From the NCBI GenBank assembly GCA_028681035.1, contig JAQUJJ010000002.1, positions 1 to 63,893 on the forward strand: a DNA stretch of 63,893 bases, read 5' to 3'. Positions 19,228 through 27,915 of this stretch are shown here, piece after piece; the first letter of the stretch is position 1, and each line of letters begins with the position of its first letter. The stretch comes from Candidatus Cloacimonadota bacterium (lineage in GTDB: Bacteria > Cloacimonadota > Cloacimonadia > Cloacimonadales > Cloacimonadaceae). Under the pieces are notes generated by a model. The model did not search any database, had not been told where the DNA came from, and was given only the letters and a program-made list of their open reading frames with translations. The position numbers were made by a program, and so were the translations under genes.

Positions 19228-19339
19228 TGAGGTTTCAGCAAGGAAGATATAGTTAGAATAGCAACGCTGATTTAGCCTACTTAACGGATTAGCACAGATA
19301 AAGAATAAGTGGGTAAAACTATAATCGGCGAAATGGCTA

Positions 19340-19443
19340 ATCAACTGTTAGAATAATACAGATTTGTCTAAAGAAGAATCCGTGTAAATCTGTTAAATTC
19401 GCCTTATCCGCGTTCCTATTACTTTTTTTAAGGGAATGCCAGT
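19340..19443. repeat. Dispersed repeat C, copy 1
   Basis: Contains GAATCCGTGTAAATCTG, then TCCGCGTTCCTATTACTTT (19408 region) and ends in GGGAATGCC. The same word series recurs at 42945-42975 (ATCCGTGTTCCTGTTACTTT, GGGAAATGCC) and 44573-44776 (ATCTGCGTTCCTATTTAACTT, GGGGAATGC). All copies are intergenic and sit near repeat B or terminators. Confidence 0.7.
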
Positions 19444-19516
19444 ACAGAATCAAAGCTTGACAAATTAAAGCTATCTAATCCCCTGGTAGCTAATTAAACA
19501 GCTAAAAGGATTAACA

Positions 19517-19978
19517 ATGTTGAGCAACTTAGAAATAAGCCATTTTATCAGCAAGGATTGCGTGCTAGATTTACCGCCCATGGATAAATGGCAGTTACTG
19601 GACAAGATGGCAGAATTAATCGGACGGAATCCCAACGTAAAAGACCCTGACAGTGTGAAAAAAGCAATAATAAAAAGGGAAATAACCATGAGCACCGGTA
19701 TAGGTGAAAGTGTGGCTATTCCCCACGCCCGTATCGCAGATGTTGATGATTTCGTGATAGCTTTTGCCCGCATTCGGGAAGGAATAGAGTTCGAGGCAAT
19801 AGACGGGAAACCGGTTAATCTGGTCTTTATGATTGTTGCCAATGAAACGCAAGACAAGATGTATATCAAGCTGCTGTCAAAATTGATGTTACGCATGAAA
19901 AGCAGCCAGCTTATAGAGCAGTTAATGGCTGCTTCAAACACTCAGGAATTGTATCAGATATTAGTAGATACTAAGTAA
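19517..19978 (+). CDS. ptsN: PTS EIIA-type regulatory protein (PtsN-like)
   Basis: A 153-residue EIIA of the fructose/nitrogen type. The phosphorylation site is His70 in VAIPHARI, and STGIGESVAIPHAR and KPVNLVFMIVAN are typical. There are no membrane domains. Its stop overlaps the start of the CPA2 antiporter gene (TAATG), so the two are co-translated. In E. coli EIIA-Ntr controls potassium transport, so control of the adjacent antiporter is the natural hypothesis. Confidence 0.88.
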   Translation: MLSNLEISHFISKDCVLDLPPMDKWQLLDKMAELIGRNPNVKDPDSVKKAIIKREITMSTGIGESVAIPHARIADVDDFVIAFARIREGIEFEAIDGKPVNLVFMIVANETQDKMYIKLLSKLMLRMKSSQLIEQLMAASNTQELYQILVDTK

Positions 19979-21177
19979 TGCTCCAAACTCATTTGCTGTC
20001 TTTTCTCGGCTTGTGCCTATTGTTTTCCTTACTCACCGGCAAGGTGGCTAATTATCTAAAAGTTCCCATTATTATAGGCTACATTATTACTGGGGCAATC
20101 TTTGGTCCCGGTATTCTGCATTTTATCAGTGCATATCAGGTGGAAGACCTGAGCTTTATTAACCTGATAACCCTTTCTCTGATAGGCTTTAACATCGGTT
20201 CTGAGCTGCGTTTCAAAGAGCTGCAGAAAATGGGTAAGATGATTATTATCATCGTTATCTTTGAGGCGTCACTTGCTTTCCTCGTTACCGCTATTGCCAC
20301 TGCTTTGGTGCTGAAAAGCATTCCTATGGGCATAATATATGGTGCATTGGCATGCGCCACTGCCCCCGCTGGTACAATTGACGTAATCCGTCAGTATCAA
20401 GCAAAGGGAGTGCTTACTTCAACGCTTTTTGCGGTGATGGGTTTGGACGATATCTTTGCTTTAATCGTATATTCTTTAGGCGTGCCCATTGCGGGGATTA
20501 TGCTTGGCTCGCACGATGTAAGCATCTCCTTCGCCCTCTTGGGTGCTTTCAGGGATATTATGCTGGAAGTGTTTATCGGCGCAGCATTTGGCTATCTGCT
20601 TTCCCGCTTGGGACGCTATATCCACGAGCAATCTCTCTTTCTTATCTATTCCCTGGGGAGCTTGTTTGTGATGTGTTCTCTCGCCCAGGTTTTTGATATC
20701 TCGCCCATATTGCTAACCATGAGTGCGGCAATTGTGATGACCAATACGAATGGTATTGTTACCAAGAAATTTACTCATGCTTTAACCCAGTGGTCGCCTC
20801 CGGTTTATCTAATGTTTTTCGTGCTATTGGGTTCTAGGTTGGATTTTAAGATTATGGCTTCCTTTGCCGTGCTGATAATAGTTTATATTGTTTCCCGTTC
20901 GCTCGGCAAGTTTGGCGGCTCATACTATGGTGCCCGCATAGCGGGAGCAGACCCAAGAATTAGAAAGTATCTGGGCTTCACACTGCTTTCTCAGGCAGGG
21001 GTTGCCATCGGGCTTAGCCTCGGTGCAGCAAAGATATTAACAGACATGCACATGAATGCAAGTGCAACGCAAATTATAAGCGTTATGACAGCTTCCACTT
21101 TTCTTATTATGCTGATAGGTCCCATATTAGTAAAATATGGGCTAGGCAAAGCGGGAGAACTGAGGATTAAGGATTAA
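19978..21177 (+). CDS. CPA2-type cation:proton antiporter
   Basis: A 399-residue integral membrane protein with about 12-13 hydrophobic segments. The family pattern is visible: the first helix ends in GKVANYLKVPIIIGYIITGAIFGP, and the centre has ACATAPAGTIDVIRQY and AVMGLDDIFALIVY, where the Asp pair and the TAPA stretch belong to the ion-binding core of Na+/H+ and K+/H+ antiporters. There is no C-terminal TrkA-N domain, unlike KefB/C; regulatory input may instead come from the flanking EIIA and PII-like proteins encoded in the same operon. Confidence 0.9.
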   Translation: MLQTHLLSFLGLCLLFSLLTGKVANYLKVPIIIGYIITGAIFGPGILHFISAYQVEDLSFINLITLSLIGFNIGSELRFKELQKMGKMIIIIVIFEASLAFLVTAIATALVLKSIPMGIIYGALACATAPAGTIDVIRQYQAKGVLTSTLFAVMGLDDIFALIVYSLGVPIAGIMLGSHDVSISFALLGAFRDIMLEVFIGAAFGYLLSRLGRYIHEQSLFLIYSLGSLFVMCSLAQVFDISPILLTMSAAIVMTNTNGIVTKKFTHALTQWSPPVYLMFFVLLGSRLDFKIMASFAVLIIVYIVSRSLGKFGGSYYGARIAGADPRIRKYLGFTLLSQAGVAIGLSLGAAKILTDMHMNASATQIISVMTASTFLIMLIGPILVKYGLGKAGELRIKD

Positions 21178-21509
21178 TGCAGGAGAGTTATATGTATATG
21201 ATATTTCATTTATACAGTGATAAGTATCTGGATGATGTTATTCTGGCACTTTCAGAAGCAGGGATTGAGGATACGATTGTGCTTAGCGGAGAAACCTTAG
21301 GACAGAAAATGCTTTATGACATCCCTCTCTTCGTGTCTTTTCAGGATTCCCCAGACATCAAGCAAGGTTATGGAAGTGTTATTATGGGCGTTGCCAATCA
21401 GGAAGAGATAAGCTTTGCCTTCGAGGAGCTGAAGAAATCAGGCTTGGACTTGCTTAATAAGGGTTTGGCAAAGGTTTTCCTGCTCCCCATCGAACAGGTA
21501 ATAGAATAG
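21177..21509 (+). CDS. Small PII-like protein coupled to the antiporter
   Basis: A 110-residue soluble protein that starts on the last base of the antiporter stop codon. The layout of a first strand (MYMIFHLYSD), a helix (YLDDVILALSEAGI), strands with a loop (DTIVLSGETLGQKM), DIPLFVSF, then IMGVANQEEISFAFEEL and a final KVFLLPIEQV agrees with the PII/ACT-like ferredoxin fold, in particular PII-like relatives that end in FxLPVDxV. The canonical PII T-loop is absent. No strong family match can be proved by eye. PII-like partners of transporters are known (SbtB, PamA), which fits the operon. Confidence 0.6.
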   Translation: MQESYMYMIFHLYSDKYLDDVILALSEAGIEDTIVLSGETLGQKMLYDIPLFVSFQDSPDIKQGYGSVIMGVANQEEISFAFEELKKSGLDLLNKGLAKVFLLPIEQVIE

Positions 21510-21593
21510 CTTTGGCTTAGCAAGTTCAAAAACAAAAAAATCGCCTTCACTAACCAGATGGGAAAAGTATAAAAGACACCCACACAACAAAAT

Positions 21594-22463
21594 CTATGAT
21601 TCTATCTCTATAAGTTCAATCACACTTTTAAACAAATCTTTTGACCAGTTTTGTATGCTTTCCGGATGTGGGATAAAAGGTAATACATCCTGTTTGGCTT
21701 GTTCAAAATCTATAGTTTCAATCCTTCGTTGAAGCATTGCTCGGAAGCTTTGCTCATCTAAGCAGTCACTTTCCACCATGTGCTTGCTTTGTTGCAAGCG
21801 GGCGGTTAAATGGAGTATATTTAGTGGTATTTTGTTACGCACAAACCAAACTAGATCGTACCAATCTCGCCCCTTCACTCTATTCTGCCAGCTTCGTGCC
21901 AATACGGCGTGCATCTTTCCAGCAAAGAGATCTGCTAAACTCATGGTTCGCACACTGAAGGGTATCGGGTCTAAGATAAAGCGAAACTCTGTATCAAAAG
22001 GACAAGGTGGATTGGGGTCAATTTCGAATTTTACACTACTTATCTCATCACGATGTAATCTACTCAGTTCTTTGTCAGGTATTTTTAGAGTAAGCAGGGT
22101 TGAAAGAGTATTAGCTTTAATAAAGGCTGATTCTATATTGCTTTCTTTCTTAACTGGTAACTGTAATTCCGCATCAATATTCCAGGCTGCCAACTCACGA
22201 CTTACCGTACCAAGGTAATCTCCCAAACGGAAATCAGGCTGAGCTTTGAGTAAAGAGAAATCCATATCTTCAGAAAAGCGATCGAGCTTATACATCATCC
22301 GCAGCGCAGTACCACCGTAGAATGCAGCATGCTCAAAGAAGCCCCCTCGCCACAAGCCTAACAAACATATCTTCTGGATTGCTTCGCGCAGTAGCCTTCT
22401 ATACTCTATTAAAGTTCTTGCTTTAGGTTCGGTCAATAAATAACTTAGGGGGTTAAAGTCCAT
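21594..22463 (-). CDS. abiEii: AbiEii-type nucleotidyltransferase toxin
   Basis: A 289-residue protein of the AbiEii/AbiGii family. The nucleotidyltransferase core is seen as AAFYGGTALRMMYKLDRFSEDMDFSLL, with the GGT motif and the D-M-D pair. FAGKMHAVLARSWQNRVKGRDWYDLVW is the second family block. It is the toxin half of type IV AbiE systems, which block phage and stabilise elements. It overlaps the antitoxin gene by 11 bases. Arms of the locus show no transposase. Confidence 0.9.
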   Translation of the reverse strand: MDFNPLSYLLTEPKARTLIEYRRLLREAIQKICLLGLWRGGFFEHAAFYGGTALRMMYKLDRFSEDMDFSLLKAQPDFRLGDYLGTVSRELAAWNIDAELQLPVKKESNIESAFIKANTLSTLLTLKIPDKELSRLHRDEISSVKFEIDPNPPCPFDTEFRFILDPIPFSVRTMSLADLFAGKMHAVLARSWQNRVKGRDWYDLVWFVRNKIPLNILHLTARLQQSKHMVESDCLDEQSFRAMLQRRIETIDFEQAKQDVLPFIPHPESIQNWSKDLFKSVIELIEIES

Positions 22464-23076
22464 CTTTCGTCACCATCTTTTTCAATTGATTCAGGTTTAC
22501 ATGTTTGGCTACCCTAGCCAGCGCGGAAATCAATTTGGCATCCAAACTGTGCAATGCCGATGTATCCAAACGCAGGTTTTCACTCAAGAATACTTCCAAT
22601 GCAGCTGCGTTTGCTTGTGGCTTGGTCAGATACAGCTTATCACACAATGCCTTCTCTGGGGATGCAATGAGATAAGCTGATGTATCTGTTTTCTGCACTC
22701 TATAGCCCAGTGAATAATACTCTTGCTTAAGCTGATGATAAGTGAAAGTACCCACCGCAGTATAGTAAACCTTCTTGCGAGCATTGGTAACAGAAGTTAC
22801 CTGATATGCTATTTCGGGAATTAGCCCATAATATGCCAAGGCATATTCCAAGGAAACATAGGATGGACCATACAACAGATTCGCAGCAGTCTCCAAAGAC
22901 AGGGGCTTCTGATACTGCTCAGAAAGAATATAAAGACCGCTTTTTAAGGCAATTAGATCACCTGATTTGAGCATTTTGCCTATCTTGTTACGCGGATAGC
23001 GGTAATCCTTAAGCAATCCATTCAAATACTGATAATCAAATGGCTGGTGCATTACAGTGTACAGATGAGATATCAT
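22453..23076 (-). CDS. abiEi: AbiEi-type antitoxin / transcriptional regulator
   Basis: About 207 residues from ATG 23076, where GGAGG (23081-23085) is placed for initiation; a longer frame to 23109 is less likely. The N-terminal part (YLNGLLKDYRYPRNKIGKMLKSGDLIALKSGLYIL) is a winged-helix region, followed by LLYGPSYVSLEYALAYYGLIPE and ASPEKALCDKLYL, which are signature stretches of AbiEi-family antitoxins. It probably represses its own promoter. The toxin gene follows in the same operon. Confidence 0.88.
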   Translation of the reverse strand: MISHLYTVMHQPFDYQYLNGLLKDYRYPRNKIGKMLKSGDLIALKSGLYILSEQYQKPLSLETAANLLYGPSYVSLEYALAYYGLIPEIAYQVTSVTNARKKVYYTAVGTFTYHQLKQEYYSLGYRVQKTDTSAYLIASPEKALCDKLYLTKPQANAAALEVFLSENLRLDTSALHSLDAKLISALARVAKHVNLNQLKKMVTKDGL

Positions 23077-23118
23077 CACACCTCCAGTATGTGGACAAAT
23101 TGACAACATACTGGTATT

Positions 23119-23382
23119 GTGTCAAGGGGATATTCGCCTTGTGGGGGGAACATCAATGTCATCTGCAACCTTCCTGCCGCTGGCGCAGCCGAACTGGAGC
23201 TATACAACCTACATGGGCAGAAGGTAAGCACCAAGACCTTTAGTGCAATGAAAGAAGGCTTGAATATGGTGAATATGGAAACAAAGGACACTGCAGGGCG
23301 TTCCCTTGGCTCCGGAGTGTACATGCTTAAGATGAAACAAGGTTCCTACAAACAAGTGGGCAAGCTGCTGCTAAGCAGGTAG
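23119..23382 (+). pseudogene. Remnant C-terminal sorting domain of a surface protein
   Basis: From about 23150 the frame encodes INVICNLPAAGAAELELYNLHGQKV...SLGSGVYMLKMKQGS, the last two-thirds of a type IX-like sorting domain, then LLLSR and a stop. It lacks the NPFNP start, any signal peptide and the passenger. Translation before 23150 looks unrelated. The break falls 70-75 bases from the divergent AbiE antitoxin start, suggesting that the arrival of the toxin-antitoxin locus removed the rest of the gene. A new tiny gene is unlikely. Confidence 0.75.
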
Positions 23383-23449
23383 CTTTGTATTGATAGCTAT
23401 CTCTTTGCTCTTTAACTCTTTGTAAAACTAATCTTCGCTGATAAAACAG

Positions 23450-23474
23450 AGGTGCGAGAGATATTCCCGCACCT
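23450..23474 (-). terminator. Probable terminator of the enolase gene
   Basis: AGGTGCG (23450-23456) and CGCACCT (23468-23474) form a 7-bp stem with an 11-base loop. Read on the minus strand it is followed by CTGTTTTATC and lies 25 bases beyond the enolase stop. Confidence 0.65.
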
Positions 23475-23498
23475 TGATATATTTCTTTTGTAAGCGTA

Positions 23499-24794
<1,296 letters not shown>

Positions 24795-24853
24795 TTATCT
24801 TTTTCTTTGTTTCTTACAAGATAAGCAACTTTAGTATCTTACCAAGAGTTGCC

Positions 24854-25279
24854 TTACTTAGTAGCTTGCCATGCGCTTTGTATCTGCTCCATATCAAAAC
24901 CTTTGCGATACAGAGAAGTAAAAACCTTCTCTTTTTGCTTATATTCCGGCAGTTCCTTGTGTTGCAAGCGCAGCTTAAGCACCATTTCTTTTAGCATTTC
25001 CAAGCTGTTTTCTGGGTTATACTGTTCGTTTAGCACATCCTCCCAAAGCTCAGCGGCTATGTGCTGCTCTCGCAGTTTATGGATAATATAGCTACGGCTT
25101 TTCCCCCGCTCGATAAGAGAACTAATCAGGATGTGCACAAAGCGGGAGTCGTCTATGTATTTACGCTCCAGATAGTCTCTTACTATCTTGGTGCTTATCG
25201 ATGGATGCACGTGTTTACGCTTCAGATAATCTCGGCATTGTCCGCTACTGTGCTCGCTATCGGCAAGGTATTTCAGCAC
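24854..25279 (-). CDS. recX: RecX-family regulator of RecA
   Basis: A 141-residue helical-repeat protein; RecX binds RecA filaments and limits recombinase activity. The LADSEHSSGQCRDYLKRK helix-turn and YIDDSRFVHILISSLIERGKSRSYIIHKLRE block are characteristic. The gene is just downstream of recA, the classic position. The GTG at 25279 is the only ordinary in-frame start, but the frame is open for another 44 codons upstream, to 25411, and that part (EIDAAAVNELAELIEKQSREQ) reads like protein. A non-standard start or a small sequence error is possible. Confidence 0.85.
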   Translation of the reverse strand: MLKYLADSEHSSGQCRDYLKRKHVHPSISTKIVRDYLERKYIDDSRFVHILISSLIERGKSRSYIIHKLREQHIAAELWEDVLNEQYNPENSLEMLKEMVLKLRLQHKELPEYKQKEKVFTSLYRKGFDMEQIQSAWQATK

Positions 25280-25440
25280 TTGTTCCCGGCTTTGCTTTTC
25301 AATAAGCTCAGCAAGCTCATTTACCGCTGCTGCATCAATTTCTCCATCAAAAGGTATTGGATATATGGGAAGGAGGGTTCTATCGCTAAAGAACCCCCCA
25401 GATAACGTTATCTATCAGTATTTGAGAGCTACGGTCGCGC

Positions 25441-26496
25441 TCAAATATCTTCTTGATCTTCAGTTGCATGTTCTTCGGGTGGGGTGGTAAATTCCTCTGG
25501 GTTTATTTTATCCCGCAGCTTGGCTTCAATCTCTTCCAGTAAGGCAGGGTTTTCCCTTAGGTAAATCTTAGTTTTGTCTGCACCTTGCCCCAGCTTGGCA
25601 TCATTATAGGAGAACCAAGAACCGCTCTTCTTCACGATTTCGTGCAGGGTAGCCATATCCAGAATAATATCCAGATGCGAAATGCCTTCACCGAAGATTA
25701 TGGGGAATTCCACGGTCTTGAAAGGCGGAGCAAACTTATTCTTCACCACTTTCACTTTAGTACGTGCGCCAATTACCTGAGTTTCAGCTCCAGCTTCTTT
25801 AATCGCACCACCATAACGGATTTCCAAACGCAGGGAGGAGTAAAACTTCAGAGCTACACCACCGGTGGTTGTTTCCGGGTTCATATAGGGGCTGCCGCCA
25901 ATCTTCATGCGGGTTTGGTTGATAAAGATAACCGCGGTATTACTCTTCGATACTATCGCCGTAAGTTTACGCAGAGCTTGGCTCATCAGACGGGCTTGCA
26001 AGCCAACGTGGCTATCGCCCATGCCGCCTTCAATTTCTTGTTTCGGAACCAAAGCAGCCACGGAATCGATAATAATGAGATCCACAGCAGAGCTGCGTAC
26101 CAGAGTTTCGGTTATTTCCAAAGCTTGTTCCCCACCATCTGGCTGAGAGAGCAGCAGATCATCCGTCATCACGCCCAAACGTTTGGCATAGGATGTATCC
26201 AAAGCATGCTCGGCATCTACAAAAGCTACTGTACCACCCAGTTTCTGGCATTCTGCGGCAATGTGCAGCGTAAGGGTAGTTTTGCCGGAAGCTTCAGAAC
26301 CGTAAACTTCGGTGATTCTACCCTTGGGAATACCGCCAATACCCAAGGCGATATCAAGGTTAAAGGCTCCTGTGGGAATCACATCCACCACTTTTAGGGG
26401 CTTATCGCCCAAACGCATCAGAGTTCCCACTCCGTATTTCTTCTCTAGTTGAGAAATAGCCGTTTTCAAGGCGGCATCTTTGTTCTTATCCAGCAT
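25441..26496 (-). CDS. recA: Recombinase RecA
   Basis: A 351-residue DNA strand-exchange ATPase. Walker A is [11 protein letters not shown], a variant of GPESSGKT. Other marks are [61 protein letters not shown] and the L2-loop region [14 protein letters not shown]. The C-terminus is short and acidic ([11 protein letters not shown]), as in RecA proteins where it restrains filament loading. recX and thpR lie immediately on either side in the same orientation. Confidence 0.98.
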   Translation of the reverse strand: MLDKNKDAALKTAISQLEKKYGVGTLMRLGDKPLKVVDVIPTGAFNLDIALGIGGIPKGRITEVYGSEASGKTTLTLHIAAECQKLGGTVAFVDAEHALDTSYAKRLGVMTDDLLLSQPDGGEQALEITETLVRSSAVDLIIIDSVAALVPKQEIEGGMGDSHVGLQARLMSQALRKLTAIVSKSNTAVIFINQTRMKIGGSPYMNPETTTGGVALKFYSSLRLEIRYGGAIKEAGAETQVIGARTKVKVVKNKFAPPFKTVEFPIIFGEGISHLDIILDMATLHEIVKKSGSWFSYNDAKLGQGADKTKIYLRENPALLEEIEAKLRDKINPEEFTTPPEEHATEDQEDI

Positions 26497-26508
26497 TTTA
26501 CCTCCGGT

Positions 26509-27063
26509 TTATTTTAATTTATATTGCTCTATTACAGAATAGTTTGGTCCACTAGGGGTTAGCACACTGCGAAACAGGCAGAGGCTTTCGTAAGCCCTGC
26601 TTTGCTTGTTTATTTCGCATTGCATTATCTCTCGGGCAAGTTCTGGCTCTACAGCCGTCTTCAACCGTGCCAAAGTAATATGCAGCTTCAAGGGTTTGCG
26701 GTCTGGCGGTATATCCAACTTACGCAAGCTGCCTATCATTCGCCGCTGTAGCTTGAACACATCGTCATTTTCCGCTTCCAGCTTTGCCCATAACACTTGC
26801 CTTTCTCGGGAAGAAACTAGCTCTAAGCCCAATGCCTTAAAATTGAAGGCAGGAAAGCCTTCCAGCAACATTTGAATGGCTTCGTCAATCTCCGCAATCC
26901 GCTCGGGCGGAACATCACCAATGAAAACCATAGTAATATGCAGGTTTTCCGGCTTCACCCAGTTTGCCCCTTGCGGAATTCTGTGGCGGAAACGGCTGAT
27001 AACCTTTATCAATTCGGCTTTCAGGTCAGCAGGCAGCTCCAACGCTATAAATGTACGAATCAT
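26509..27063 (-). CDS. thpR: RNA 2',3'-cyclic phosphodiesterase (LigT/ThpR)
   Basis: A 184-residue 2H phosphoesterase. Both HxT catalytic motifs are visible: NLHITMVFIGDV and KLHITLARLK. The N-terminal RTFIALELPADLK is typical of ThpR, which opens 2',3'-cyclic phosphates on RNA. Ends 12 bases before recA begins and starts 4 bases after the preceding gene on the same strand, so it is part of the recA operon. Confidence 0.93.
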   Translation of the reverse strand: MIRTFIALELPADLKAELIKVISRFRHRIPQGANWVKPENLHITMVFIGDVPPERIAEIDEAIQMLLEGFPAFNFKALGLELVSSRERQVLWAKLEAENDDVFKLQRRMIGSLRKLDIPPDRKPLKLHITLARLKTAVEPELAREIMQCEINKQSRAYESLCLFRSVLTPSGPNYSVIEQYKLK

Positions 27064-27067
27064 AGGC

Positions 27068-27550
27068 TTAGCGTTTGTAACCTATATCCCGCAGGAATCT
27101 CTTACGGTGGCTGATAGCTGTATCCAGCTCTATGTCTTTGGGGGAACTGCCATCTATCACACCCAATATGCCACGTCCCTGCTCAGATTCAGCTAAAATA
27201 ACCTCCACAGGATTGGCAGTGGCACAGAAGATGTTGCATACTTCACGGCAGTCCTTTATCCCAGGCAATACGTTGATGGGAAAGGCATTACGCATGATAA
27301 CTAAAAAGCTGTGTCCCGCACCCAAACGCAGCATGTTTTCCACGGCAAGCTCAATAAGTTCGCTGTCTGTACCGTCTTTACGCACCAGACAGGGACCGGA
27401 TGCTTCGCAGAAAGCCAAGCCAAACTTAACACCGGGCACACTGGTAACCATCACTTCATAGATGTCTTCCACGGTTTTAATGAAGTGGCTCTGCCCTAAA
27501 ATTACATTGCAATCGGATGGGAAACTAAGGGGCTCTATGATTAGTTCCAT
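27068..27550 (-). CDS. Adenosine-specific kinase-like protein (DUF355 family)
   Basis: A 160-residue protein with the pattern [23 protein letters not shown], then [16 protein letters not shown] and [43 protein letters not shown], which I recognise as the family first described in archaea as adenosine-specific kinase. Residue-level catalysis is poorly established. It heads the thpR-recA-recX run. The role is uncertain; a nucleotide-binding function is the most that can be said. Confidence 0.8.
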   Translation of the reverse strand: MELIIEPLSFPSDCNVILGQSHFIKTVEDIYEVMVTSVPGVKFGLAFCEASGPCLVRKDGTDSELIELAVENMLRLGAGHSFLVIMRNAFPINVLPGIKDCREVCNIFCATANPVEVILAESEQGRGILGVIDGSSPKDIELDTAISHRKRFLRDIGYKR

Positions 27551-27717
27551 GATGTGAAAACCTCTTTACAATTCAATCATACTCTGCCAAGGAAAAATAA
27601 AGGTTTATGGGTGTCAAGCAAAAGTTTAGCTCTCACCTGCAAGCTATCGTAATTGTTAGCTGCTAGCCTCCCCTGTGCAGCCCATAACTATCCGGTGGGT
27701 TAGTGGTATTTTCATTC

Positions 27718-27740
27718 AGTGCATGCGTGCCGCATGCACT
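27718..27740. repeat. Perfect short palindrome
   Basis: AGTGCATGCG-TGC-CGCATGCACT has fully complementary 10-base arms with a 3-base loop. No U-run adjoins. It resembles a REP-like hairpin rather than a terminator. Confidence 0.75.
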
Positions 27741-27785
27741 AGTTGAATATGCGTCTCGCTTATGTTAACCCTAAGCAAGCAGGAT

Positions 27786-27817
27786 GCCTGTAATTCCAGT
27801 ACAGGCGAGACGCCTGT
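27786..27817. repeat. Two overlapping, mutually exclusive hairpins
   Basis: GCCTGTA (27786-27792) can pair with TACAGGC (27800-27806), while ACAGGCG (27801-27807) can pair with CGCCTGT (27811-27817) across an AGA loop. The shared ACAGGC means only one forms at a time. The meaning is unknown; likely a dispersed hairpin repeat. Confidence 0.6.
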
Positions 27818-27862
27818 AGCTCCTGTAAAGTGCGCCACACTTTTCATATGTTCTACATAGCA

Positions 27863-27890
27863 AAAGCCCCGAACCAAAGTCCGGGGCTTT
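27863..27890 (-). terminator. Probable terminator of the giant surface-protein gene
   Basis: AAAGCCCCG (27863-27871) and CGGGGCTTT (27882-27890) form a 9-bp GC-rich stem around a 10-base loop, 25 bases beyond the stop codon at 27916. The minus-strand stem is followed by only a short U stretch, so efficiency is uncertain. Confidence 0.75.
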
Positions 27891-27915
27891 CGCTATTTAA
27901 TGGTTAATTGTTGTA

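Larger units (their letters stand above)
19039..19516. other. Intergenic spacer with repeats B and C
   Basis: No credible gene in 478 bases; a possible 78-codon frame at 19020-19256 merely reads through the terminator and palindrome. It holds repeat B copy 1 and, from about 19340 to 19443, a copy of repeat C containing TCCGCGTTCCTATTACTTT and GGGAATGCC. Confidence 0.6.
27551..27915. other. Intergenic spacer with clustered small hairpins
   Basis: No gene in 365 bases. It contains the perfect palindrome 27718-27740, two overlapping hairpins at 27786-27817 and a terminator-like stem at 27863-27890. Confidence 0.6.
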
